DNA of 5,839 nt, from positions 1-5,839 of the forward strand of contig JAGDAL010000334.1 of assembly GCA_017959525.1 (NCBI GenBank), in the 5' to 3' direction. The position numbers and the translations under genes were made by a program. The notes below the pieces were generated by a model, which saw nothing but the letters and a program-made list of their open reading frames with translations, was not told the DNA's origin and did not search any database. Each line of letters opens with the position of its first letter. The stretch's first letter is position 1. The stretch comes from Lachnospiraceae bacterium. GTDB taxonomy: Bacteria > Bacillota > Clostridia > Lachnospirales > Lachnospiraceae. Of this stretch, positions 1 through 5,815 are shown piece by piece.

Positions 1-1
1 C

Positions 2-835
2 ATGGCAGCTATCGGCGCCCATCGGGTGAAGGAAGAAGTGAAAGAAGTGAAGCGGTATCCGGCAATCGTTGCAATTACAACATTGTCCCTGGTGACCGTG
101 GTATATCTGCTTTTTTCTGTGATTCAGATTGTGTATCTGTTCCTTGGTAACATGGTGTTACCGGAAGACTACACCTATGCGGAATATGCAAGAGAAGGAT
201 TCTTCCAGTTGCTGGTGGTATGTATCTTAAATGTTGTGATTGTGCTGGTGGTATCCAAGCATTTTCAGAAGCATCCGGTATTAAAGGGCTTGCTGCTCTT
301 GATCTCAGCCTGCACCTATATTATGGGGGCTTCCGCATTCCTGCGCATGTTGATGTACATTGATGCTTACTATTTGACCAGAAAGCGAATCCTAGTACTG
401 TGGGCCCTTGTGACCATTGGATTGTTATTGGTGGGAATTGTGATTGGAATCTTCCGGGAAGGATTCCCGCTGCTTCGATATGGGATGACGGTCTTTTGCC
501 TTTGCTACCTGGTGTTGGCTTTTTCTCATATGGACTATTTTATTGCAGACTATAACATTCGCCAGATGCAGGTGGCCGGAGAGTTGGTGTTTGATGAGCA
601 GGATTTCTGGGACCGTGACGGATATGGTACCGTCAAAATGGGGTATCTAAACAGTCTCTCCTCCGATGCGGCAGCAGCATTTGATGGAATTCCAACAGGC
701 CTCTATGGGGATTACCGGGATGAGGTGGTTGGCACCTACGAAGAGGAATCCTGGCGCCAGTGGAATCTGTCCCATTACCTGGCCTGGAAACGGTGCAATT
801 ATGATGCCTTATACAAGCAGGATGTAGAGCAGTAG
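2..835 (+). CDS. DUF4173-like multi-pass membrane protein, probably 5'-truncated by the window edge
   Basis: The visible 277 residues contain about five hydrophobic segments (roughly residues 20-50, 66-85, 95-115, 131-151 and 158-176), followed by a soluble tail of about 100 residues. The YAREGFFQL stretch (62-70) after a YLF segment, and the late W-x2-W-N-L-S-x3-A pattern (251-261), resemble the C-terminal half of DUF4173 integral membrane proteins. No biochemical function is established for that family to my knowledge. Family members are usually much longer, and the first ATG lies at base 2 with the frame open to the left edge, so this ATG is probably an internal Met and no ribosome binding site can be seen. 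The stop is TAG at 833-835. The last 27 bp overlap the 3' end of the minus-strand permease gene, and no terminator hairpin follows. The family call is from memory of sequence style; the membrane topology is read directly. Confidence 0.75.
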   Translation: MAAIGAHRVKEEVKEVKRYPAIVAITTLSLVTVVYLLFSVIQIVYLFLGNMVLPEDYTYAEYAREGFFQLLVVCILNVVIVLVVSKHFQKHPVLKGLLLLISACTYIMGASAFLRMLMYIDAYYLTRKRILVLWALVTIGLLLVGIVIGIFREGFPLLRYGMTVFCLCYLVLAFSHMDYFIADYNIRQMQVAGELVFDEQDFWDRDGYGTVKMGYLNSLSSDAAAAFDGIPTGLYGDYRDEVVGTYEEESWRQWNLSHYLAWKRCNYDALYKQDVEQ

Positions 836-1927
836 CATCAAGACCAGGAAGGCAATGTTGGCGATGGTGAAGATGCCTATGTACTTCTTGGTATCGGCCC
901 CGTCTACATAGCTATACTGCTTGAAGGAGATGAGGCTGGCCATGGAGGCGATTAAGGTTCCAAGACCGCCTAGGTTGGTGCCTACGATGAGGGCCTGGAT
1001 GTTTTTCGTAAATCCGGAGCAGAGAATGGCTGCCGGAACGTTACTGATGACCTGGCTTAAGAGGATGGAGACCATGACTTCGTGGTCACGCACCAAGGAC
1101 TCTAAGAAGTCGCTTAAGGCCGGGATGCGCTTCATATTGCCAATGAAAATAAAGAGGCAGATGAAGGTGGCAAGCAGGGAATAATCCGGCTTGCACAGCA
1201 CCTGTCGATCCAGAATCAAAACGATGGCAAGGACAATGCCAAGGCCAACGTAGTAAGGGAGGAAACGTGCAACCACTGCAATGGAGAGCACGAACAACCC
1301 AATATAAACAACAATCTTACACTTATCTTTGCGACCGCGGAGATAAGTGTTTTTTTCTGCCAAGGTGGCAGGTGCACTTTTTACAAACAAAAAGATGGAA
1401 AGGGCAAGCAGTACCAACGCCACAACTGAATAGGGAAGCATCAGACGAACAAAGCTTCCAAGTCCCATATCCGATAAGGAATACAGGTAGAGATTCTGCG
1501 GATTTCCAAGAGGAGTTAGCATACTTCCCAAGTTGGCCGCAATGGTCTCTAAAACAATAACGATGATATAGAGATCCTTCCGGTTGGATAGGGAGAGGGT
1601 GACGATGGAAAACGGCACGAAGGTCAGAAGCGCCACATCGTTGGTAATGAACATGGCGGAAAAGAAACACAGCGCCACTAATACCAGGGTGATGCCGCGT
1701 ACCGTAGACATATTGCTGACCAAGGCTTCTCCAATCTGGCGGAAGACCTTCAGACGCTGGAAGCCGGCCATGGTAATCATCAGCATCAGAAGGATGCTTA
1801 AGGTACGATAGTCGATATACGAAATGTAGCCCTTGTCCGGACGTACGAAAAAGCAGGAAATCACTGCAAGGACAAAGGCAACACATAATACAATTTCAGA
1901 TTTGATAAAGTTCTTTAAGGTTTGCAT
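809..1927 (-). CDS. SLC13/ArsB-type (ion transporter superfamily) permease, substrate unknown
   Basis: A 372-residue, strongly hydrophobic protein with about ten membrane segments. Ion-transporter-superfamily signatures are visible in both halves. The first half has FITNDVALLTFVPF (93-106) and NLGSMLTPLGNPQN (132-145), like the substrate-binding hairpin of ArsB, CitM and SLC13 proteins. The second half has SQVISNVPAAIL (291-302) and GTNLGGLGTLIAS (316-328). It should be a cytoplasmic membrane anion carrier or exporter; oxyanion and di- or tricarboxylate are both possible and the sequence does not decide. It is somewhat shorter than typical ArsB/CitM proteins of about 430 residues, but both halves are present. 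The ATG at 1927 lies 4 nt after the TAA of the regulator gene and has only a weak Shine-Dalgarno (GAAG), so translational coupling is likely. Its 3' end overlaps the convergent DUF4173 gene by 27 bp, and no terminator is visible downstream. Confidence 0.85.
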   Translation of the reverse strand: MQTLKNFIKSEIVLCVAFVLAVISCFFVRPDKGYISYIDYRTLSILLMLMITMAGFQRLKVFRQIGEALVSNMSTVRGITLVLVALCFFSAMFITNDVALLTFVPFSIVTLSLSNRKDLYIIVIVLETIAANLGSMLTPLGNPQNLYLYSLSDMGLGSFVRLMLPYSVVALVLLALSIFLFVKSAPATLAEKNTYLRGRKDKCKIVVYIGLFVLSIAVVARFLPYYVGLGIVLAIVLILDRQVLCKPDYSLLATFICLFIFIGNMKRIPALSDFLESLVRDHEVMVSILLSQVISNVPAAILCSGFTKNIQALIVGTNLGGLGTLIASMASLISFKQYSYVDGADTKKYIGIFTIANIAFLVLMLLLYILLV

Positions 1928-1931
1928 AGTT

Positions 1932-2426
1932 TTACTTCAGCGCGCTGGCGTCCAGTCCTCCTGCGGCAATGGTATTCTCAATCCACAACTGCAGAGAATC
2001 CGCAGTTCTTGCGATTTGGGAGAGCTGGTGCTTGATGCGGGAGAAATCCTCCATCTCGTCGTTGGAAATCACACCGTCTGCGGTAATCTCGATGAGACGG
2101 TCCTTCTCCTTGTTTAAGTTATTTAAGGTTGCCAGCATCTCTAAGGTGATCTGGGATAAGTCCTTGATCTCTACGTGAGCAATGCGCTCCTGGCCCAACG
2201 GGCACTGGGTAGAGCAGTAGTAGTTGCACAGACTCGGCTTCTTGTAGGCGTCTGCCATGGCAAGAATCTCATCCGGATGCGGCTCGGATTTCTCGCTCTC
2301 GATTTTCTCGATGCGACTTTCCGATACATATTCCATCAGCTCGGCAGCTTCCGCGCGGGTTAAGCCTGCGGCTTCTCTGGAGAGCTGGTATTCGTTCTTG
2401 TTTTCTTTGATTGATTTACGTCCCAT
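1932..2426 (-). CDS. XRE-like helix-turn-helix regulator with a C-x3-C-x3-C cluster
   Basis: This 164-residue protein starts with a probable XRE/Cro-type DNA-binding domain (about residues 12-62). It contains LSREAAGLTRAEAAELM, then SESRIEKIESEKSEPHPDEI, the usual pattern of helices 2-3 followed by an I-E-x-G/E-K-like segment and a P-x3-I helix. Directly after it comes CNYYCSTQC, giving cysteines at 67, 71 and 75, which could bind a metal or Fe-S cluster or act as a redox switch. Residues 86-155 are mostly helical and Leu/Ile-rich, suggesting a dimerisation or sensing helix bundle. The ATG at 2426 is preceded by AGGGGAA (2432-2438, minus strand) at a good distance. It is the first gene of an operon with the permease, so it is probably the local regulator of that transporter (inference). 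The HTH call is solid; the ligand is unknown. Confidence 0.82.
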   Translation of the reverse strand: MGRKSIKENKNEYQLSREAAGLTRAEAAELMEYVSESRIEKIESEKSEPHPDEILAMADAYKKPSLCNYYCSTQCPLGQERIAHVEIKDLSQITLEMLATLNNLNKEKDRLIEITADGVISNDEMEDFSRIKHQLSQIARTADSLQLWIENTIAAGGLDASALK

Positions 2427-2431
2427 AACAA

Positions 2432-2438
2432 TTCCCCT
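2432..2438 (-). promoter_or_regulatory. Ribosome binding site of the XRE-like regulator
   Basis: On the minus strand this reads AGGGGAA, about five nucleotides before the ATG at 2426. It is the only strong Shine-Dalgarno of the operon: the downstream permease has none of comparable quality, which supports coupled translation. Confidence 0.7.
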
Positions 2439-2458
2439 GTAACAGTCGATTTTCTGCT

Positions 2459-2487
2459 ATTATACAGCTATTTGGCGTGTGGGTGAA
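2459..2487 (-). promoter_or_regulatory. Sigma-A-like promoter of the regulator-permease operon
   Basis: On the minus strand there is a perfect -10 TATAAT (2459-2464) and a -35-like TTCACC (2482-2487, four of six consensus bases) separated by exactly 17 nt. The predicted start is near 2452, giving a 5' leader of about 25 nt. The -35 hexamer lies inside the left arm of the perfect inverted repeat 2483-2555, so anything that binds or extrudes that palindrome should affect this promoter. Confidence 0.65.
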
Positions 2488-2555
2488 CCCCCGGGACGGA
2501 GTTAGCGATTCATTTTTGGGGAAAATGACTCAGGAACTCCGTCCCGGGGGTTCAC
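2483..2555. repeat. Perfect 21-bp inverted repeat with nested inner hairpin, between divergent promoters
   Basis: The arms 2483-2503 and 2535-2555 are exact reverse complements over 21 bp (GC-rich core CCCCCGGGACGG) and flank a 31-nt spacer. The spacer has its own stem, TCATTTT (2510-2516) with AAAATGA (2522-2528), closed by a TGGGG loop. On the plus strand the outer stem is followed by six T residues (2556-2561), so it looks like a rightward intrinsic terminator, though the loop is long. No T tract follows on the minus strand. The compact, fully self-complementary design resembles a small dispersed palindromic element (REP or MITE type) of Clostridia. A copy number cannot be judged from one copy. 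It overlaps the -35 of the leftward promoter and ends 5 bp before the extended -10 of the rightward one. Confidence 0.9.
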
Positions 2556-2560
2556 TTTTT

Positions 2561-2571
2561 TATGGTACAAT
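2561..2571 (+). promoter_or_regulatory. Extended -10 promoter of the lipoprotein gene
   Basis: TATGGTACAAT matches the extended -10 pattern TRTGnTATAAT with one mismatch in the hexamer (TACAAT, 2566-2571). No good -35 exists at 16-18 nt upstream, where the right arm of the palindrome lies, which is consistent with an extended -10 promoter. Predicted start is near 2578, about 25 nt before the ATG. Confidence 0.5.
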
Positions 2572-2588
2572 GATGGTGATTGATCGTG

Positions 2589-2594
2589 AGGAGG
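2589..2594 (+). promoter_or_regulatory. Ribosome binding site that fixes the lipoprotein start
   Basis: A perfect AGGAGG stands 8 nt before the ATG at 2603. It selects this start over the in-frame ATG at 2477, which would add 42 residues read through the palindrome and would bury the signal peptide. Confidence 0.85.
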
Positions 2595-2602
2595 TCAACA
2601 CT

Positions 2603-3529
2603 ATGAGAAAAAAGAAATGGATGGTTGGCGTGCTGTTGGTATCTGCATTGAGCCTTAGTGCCTGCGGCAAGACCACAGAGACACCGGCAACCGTAGACAA
2701 GCCACAGACCACAGAAGAAGTGACGACACCGGCGGCTACAGAGAGTGCGACATCCTTATATGATGATTTCCGGGATGGTACCGTCAAAGCCAGATACCGT
2801 GCAAGCTCCGATTATGCGGATTATCTTGCTATGGAAGGTATCTTAAATGATGGCGAGTATTATTCCGTAGAGGATATCATTCAGGCGGTGAAGGATAGCC
2901 AAGATGAGCAGATTGGCATCTTAGAAGGGGATGTGACCTACCGTACCATTGACTGCGGAAGTGACGGTGAGGAAGAGCTCTTGGTAGAGTTCCCGTTTGG
3001 AGCCGGATTCCAGTTGTATATGGTAATTAAGGATATGGATGGCGACCTGGTAATCTGCTATGACCAGGATGCCTGGGATCGTAAGTACGTGGAGATTTCC
3101 GATGAGGGGCAGGTGCAGACCGGCGGATCCAGCGGAGCTAATGTACACGGCGCGGATCATGGATATATCGATGCAGAGGGAACCTACCACTTCTACTATG
3201 GTGTAGAGGAGACCATCACTCTGTTTGGCGATATCTATTTGTTTGATAAGGGCGATTTGACCACGGTTTCCATCGAGGGATTGGATGGAGATCATCTGGG
3301 ACTTCGTGAGTACTATTTTGAGCCGGTGTATGAGAATCGTACCTACTACTATAACTATTTTGTCTTAGATGATGAGTTCAATGATGTGACCACCGAAGCA
3401 GACTATGATGACTCCAACGAGCTGAAGCAGCGCATCGAAGCTGCAGGATTCAAGACCTACACCAAGGCCCAGATCGATCAGATGTTGGATGAAAAAGCTG
3501 CAGAAATCGATTGGCCGTTTGAAAAATAA
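2603..3529 (+). CDS. Secreted lipoprotein of unknown function
   Basis: The 308-residue product starts with a lipoprotein signal peptide: MRKKKW, a hydrophobic stretch (7-18) and the lipobox L-S-A-C with the lipidated Cys at 21. A Thr/Glu/Pro/Ala-rich linker (23-50) follows, then an acidic globular domain rich in Tyr and Asp. Within it, IDCGSDGEEELLV (116-128) resembles the D-x-D/N-G-x-x-E-L strand motif seen in many extracytoplasmic lipoproteins of Clostridia, and DMDGD (144-148) could hold a cation. The protein should be anchored on the outer face of the membrane. I recognise no enzyme or binding-protein family. The start is set by the AGGAGG at 2589-2594. It is divergent from the regulator gene and shares its control region. 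No terminator is visible between its TAA and the flavodoxin promoter, so read-through into the flavodoxin gene is possible. Confidence 0.85.
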   Translation: MRKKKWMVGVLLVSALSLSACGKTTETPATVDKPQTTEEVTTPAATESATSLYDDFRDGTVKARYRASSDYADYLAMEGILNDGEYYSVEDIIQAVKDSQDEQIGILEGDVTYRTIDCGSDGEEELLVEFPFGAGFQLYMVIKDMDGDLVICYDQDAWDRKYVEISDEGQVQTGGSSGANVHGADHGYIDAEGTYHFYYGVEETITLFGDIYLFDKGDLTTVSIEGLDGDHLGLREYYFEPVYENRTYYYNYFVLDDEFNDVTTEADYDDSNELKQRIEAAGFKTYTKAQIDQMLDEKAAEIDWPFEK

Positions 3530-3554
3530 AATCCGAATGTTGTGATGATTTGCC

Positions 3555-3583
3555 TTGAATTTTGTGAAAAAAAGAGGTATTCT
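3555..3583 (+). promoter_or_regulatory. Sigma-A-like promoter of the flavodoxin gene
   Basis: TTGAAT (3555-3560) and TATTCT (3578-3583) are separated by exactly 17 nt, with four of six consensus bases in each box. The predicted start near 3590 gives an AT-rich leader of about 60 nt. The spacer contains TTGTGA (3562-3567), and another TTGTGA lies at 3540-3545. Confidence 0.5.
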
Positions 3584-3650
3584 ATGAATAGATTTTACGC
3601 AATTTAATATCACAAAAGATATAAATAAATCGTACAGGAGGTAACTTTTC

Positions 3651-4058
3651 ATGACATTTGCAGTTCGTTATTACACCAAGACCGGTAATACCAAGCGTTT
3701 AGCTGAGGCAATGGCCAAGGAATTGGGCGTTGAGGCGCTTCCAATCAGCCAGCCGGTAACAGAGCAGGTTGACGTATTGTTGCTTGGTAATTCCTACTAC
3801 GCATTCAATATTGATCCGGAGGTTCGTGATTTTGTTCAGTCTCTGGATAAGAACCTGGTAGGCAAGATTATTAATTTCGGTTCCGCAGCAATGTTAAACT
3901 CCACCTACAAGAAGGTGAAGGCGGAGGCCGATAAGGTCGGCATTCCGATGGATGAGCGTGAGTTCCACTGCAAGGGTGAGTTCAAGGGCATCCACAAGGG
4001 TAGACCAAATGCAGATGATGTAAAAGCTGCAGCAGATTTTGCCAGAAGCTTGTTATAA
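3651..4058 (+). CDS. Short flavodoxin-like (FMN-binding) protein
   Basis: The 135-residue protein has the flavodoxin fold's opening: strand FAVRYY (3-8), then the FMN phosphate-binding loop T-K-T-G-N-T (9-14) and helix KRLAEAMAKEL. A second strand-loop VLLLGNSYY (42-50) fits the loop flanking the flavin. The end, with FHCKGEF (105-111), G-R-P-N (117-120) and a terminal D-x2-A-x3-F-A-x-S helix, is typical of the flavodoxin-family proteins of anaerobic Firmicutes. It should be a cytoplasmic electron carrier or small flavoprotein reductase; the partner is not evident from the neighbours. Length fits short-chain flavodoxins. A perfect AGGAGG (3636-3641) lies 9 nt before the ATG. It has its own promoter-like signal and is closed by the terminator at 4063-4093, so it can be transcribed alone. 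Confidence 0.85.
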   Translation: MTFAVRYYTKTGNTKRLAEAMAKELGVEALPISQPVTEQVDVLLLGNSYYAFNIDPEVRDFVQSLDKNLVGKIINFGSAAMLNSTYKKVKAEADKVGIPMDEREFHCKGEFKGIHKGRPNADDVKAAADFARSLL

Positions 4059-4062
4059 AGAG

Positions 4063-4093
4063 GTGGTCCCATTTTTATGGGACTACTTTTTTT
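4063..4093 (+). terminator. Intrinsic terminator of the flavodoxin gene
   Basis: GTGGTCCCAT (4063-4072) pairs with ATGGGACTAC (4077-4086) over 10 bp with one G-T pair and a TTTT loop, followed by seven T residues (4087-4093). It starts 5 nt after the stop codon. The next gene's -10 box follows within 10 nt. Confidence 0.92.
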
Positions 4094-4102
4094 GATTCGT
4101 AG

Positions 4103-4108
4103 TATAAT
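4103..4108 (+). promoter_or_regulatory. Consensus -10 box of the diguanylate cyclase gene
   Basis: A perfect TATAAT lies 39 nt before the ATG. The -35 position falls within the arm of the upstream terminator and has no good match, so the promoter may be weak or activator-dependent. Just downstream, TGTGAA (4114-4119) and TTCACA (4130-4135) form a 6-bp dyad with a 10-nt spacer in the leader. Confidence 0.5.
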
Positions 4109-4147
4109 ATCCTTGTGAAGGAATGTATTTTCACATAGGGGTATGGC

Positions 4148-5500
4148 ATGAAAAAATTCGATCGCGCAACAAAATATACTGTTATTGTTTGCATTATTCT
4201 GGTGGCATTTAACATGGTGTTTGCTTATGTTTTGATTACACAGGCAGCCAAAGCCACACGTACACAGATTAATGAACGTATGCTGGATATTTCCAACACA
4301 GCAGCGGCCATGCTGGACGGAGATGCACTTAAGAAAATAACAAAAGATGATTACGGCTCTCCGGAGTATACCCAGGTTATGAAGACCTTAACGTACTTCC
4401 AGGAGAATATTGATTTGGACTACATCTATTGCGTTATGCAGGTAAGCGAACGGGAATTCGTCTTTGGTGTAGATCCAACAATCGAAGATCCGGGAGAGTT
4501 CGGTTCGCCAATCGTCTATACGGATGCATTGTATAACGCCAGTAAGGGAGAAGCGGGCGTGGATGATGTGGCCTATGAGGACGACTGGGGAAGCTTCTAC
4601 AGTGCCTATTCTCCGGTATTTGATTCCGACGGAAATGTGGCCGGAATTGTAGCCGTTGATTTTGATTCTGAATGGTACCAGAAGAAGGTACAGGGATTAC
4701 TTGGAATCGTAGGTAGTTTTATCATGTTTGCGCTGGTGTGCAGTGTTGCGCTTGCCATTGCAATTGCCCGTCAGTATCGGAAGATATTCCTGAATTTGAT
4801 GGACCGTATGAGCGAGCTGTCCCAAGGCATCGATACCTTGATTCACGAAGTGGATTTAGGAAATAACAGCGAGAACTATACAGAGCTGGTTTATGTCGAT
4901 CGAAGCAGCATGAAGGATGCGGTAGATATGCTCGGCGAGAAAATTCGACTGATGCAGGTTCGCTTGAAGGAGCAGATTAAGGTGATTCGTTCCCATGCCT
5001 ATATTGATGGCCTGACAGGACTACATAACCGAACGGCGTATACGGAGTTTCTTAACCTTCTTGAAAAGCGCATTGCGGAGAATTCGAACTATGTTTTCTC
5101 TGTGGTGGTATTTGATATTAACCAGTTGAAGATGATCAATGACGACTACGGTCATGATATGGGAGACAAGCTCATCATTGCTATCGCCCGGGATATTCGC
5201 AATGTCTTCGGTGAGCAGAGAGTATACCGAATTGGCGGTGATGAGTTTGTTGCGATTCTGGATGAGCCGGATCCGTCCGAGCGGATTACGGCCTTACGCA
5301 TCAGCGCCGCCCAGAGCCGGGCGAAGGCGCCGATTATTGCTGGACAGAATATCGAGACCGGACTTTCCATTGGTTTTGCGACCTACGATGCGGCCACGGA
5401 CCGCACCTATTCCGATGTATTCCATCGCGCCGACAATGCCATGTATGCTGATAAGCGCGCCTTCTATGAGACCCATGCAGACCGGCGCCGCCGAAGATAA
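4148..5500 (+). CDS. Membrane Cache-like sensor diguanylate cyclase (GGDEF)
   Basis: This 450-residue protein makes c-di-GMP from two GTP. It has TM1 (about 11-31), an extracytoplasmic domain of about 150 residues (35-178) that looks like a single Cache sensor (the segments DYIYCVMQ, FVFGVDP and SAYSPVFDSDGNVAGIVAVDF are typical), TM2 (about 183-207), a charged helical linker (210-283) and a GGDEF domain (284-440). Catalytic features are intact: DGLTGLHNR (287-295), metal Asp323, guanine-binding positions Asn331 and Asp340, R-I-GGDEF (361-367) and Y-A-D-K-R (433-437). The product-inhibition I-site RxxD, expected at 354 and 357, is absent (Phe and Gln). No EAL domain is present. The C-terminus ends in five consecutive Arg. 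AGGGG (4137-4141) lies 6 nt before the ATG. The gene is monocistronic, bounded by terminators. The extracellular ligand is unknown. Confidence 0.93.
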   Translation: MKKFDRATKYTVIVCIILVAFNMVFAYVLITQAAKATRTQINERMLDISNTAAAMLDGDALKKITKDDYGSPEYTQVMKTLTYFQENIDLDYIYCVMQVSEREFVFGVDPTIEDPGEFGSPIVYTDALYNASKGEAGVDDVAYEDDWGSFYSAYSPVFDSDGNVAGIVAVDFDSEWYQKKVQGLLGIVGSFIMFALVCSVALAIAIARQYRKIFLNLMDRMSELSQGIDTLIHEVDLGNNSENYTELVYVDRSSMKDAVDMLGEKIRLMQVRLKEQIKVIRSHAYIDGLTGLHNRTAYTEFLNLLEKRIAENSNYVFSVVVFDINQLKMINDDYGHDMGDKLIIAIARDIRNVFGEQRVYRIGGDEFVAILDEPDPSERITALRISAAQSRAKAPIIAGQNIETGLSIGFATYDAATDRTYSDVFHRADNAMYADKRAFYETHADRRRRR

Positions 5501-5507
5501 AAAGGAT

Positions 5508-5538
5508 AATTCCCGCACTGTGCGTGCGGGAATTTTTT
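5508..5538 (+). terminator. Intrinsic terminator of the diguanylate cyclase gene
   Basis: An 11-bp perfect stem (5508-5518 with 5524-5534, core TTCCCGCAC/GTGCGGGAA) with a 5-nt loop, leading into six T residues (5533-5538). It begins 8 nt after the stop codon. Confidence 0.93.
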
Positions 5539-5546
5539 ATTTAAAG

Positions 5547-5558
5547 AAAGCCTGCCCC
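5547..5558 (+). repeat. 12-nt direct repeat, left copy
   Basis: AAAGCCTGCCCC is identical to 5816-5827. This copy overlaps the first six bases of the foldback element's left arm, so it is not a simple target-site duplication. The distance between copies is 269 nt. Confidence 0.7.
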
Positions 5559-5786
5559 CCTCCCCAAGGTCTGACCTGTTATCGCGAACGTGCCGCTTAG
5601 CGCAGTGCAGAGACGAAGCTCCTTCGTCCGGATTTGAGCACCGCACAAGAATCGCATCCATGCTTATGCTTGTGCTCTTCGCGCCATCCATGGCGCTTCG
5701 TGCTCATCCGTTCCGAATCCGCTTCTGCTGCACTAGCACACGCTCAAGGTTCGCTCTAACAGGCCGGGCCTTGGGTCGGGGGAGCA
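5553..5786. repeat. Foldback element of about 234 nt with long imperfect terminal arms and three internal hairpins
   Basis: No gene is visible in 5539-5839; most of it is this self-complementary block. Outer arms 5553-5581 and 5757-5786 pair over about 29 positions: 26 pairs including two G-U on the plus strand, three mismatched positions and one bulged A. The stem continues after a 2x2 internal loop with GCGAAC (5584-5589) and GTTCGC (5749-5754), then imperfect CTTAGCG with CGCTCAAG, then AGTGCAG (5604-5610) and CTGCACT (5728-5734). Inside are hairpin 5612-5628 (7 bp, triloop) and stem 5629-5641 with 5700-5710, which encloses hairpins 5643-5675 (7-bp base) and 5681-5696. It could be a MITE-like foldback repeat or a structured RNA. 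I see no ORF with a ribosome binding site and no promoter in it. Bases 5787-5839 hold nothing recognisable beyond the 12-nt direct repeat. Confidence 0.8.
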
Positions 5787-5815
5787 TGGTTTATGACGCA
5801 CTCGGTCGCAATAAT

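Noticed and set aside
624..637. 14-nt identity ATGGTACCGTCAAA with 2775-2788
   Set aside because: Both copies encode a G-T-V-K stretch in unrelated proteins and no longer similarity surrounds them; most likely chance plus shared codon preference.
1323..1886. 187-codon open frame on the minus strand
   Set aside because: It lies entirely inside the permease gene in another frame, and its Cys/His/Arg-rich translation has no recognisable domain.
2477..2602. In-frame upstream ATG that would extend the lipoprotein by 42 residues
   Set aside because: It has no ribosome binding site, reads through the palindrome and places charged sequence before the signal peptide; the ATG at 2603 has AGGAGG at the right distance and a proper lipoprotein signal.
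3562..3615. TTGTGA and TCACAA as a Rex-type operator at the flavodoxin promoter
   Set aside because: The half-sites are 42 nt apart, while a Rex box needs a spacer of about 4 nt.
5139..5600. 153-codon plus-strand open frame overlapping the GGDEF region and running across the terminator
   Set aside because: It is a frame shadow of the cyclase domain; the translation is Arg/Pro-rich without domain features and it crosses a strong terminator.
5464..5691. 75-codon minus-strand open frame in the right intergenic region
   Set aside because: It spans the terminator and half of the foldback element and has no plausible protein features or ribosome binding site.
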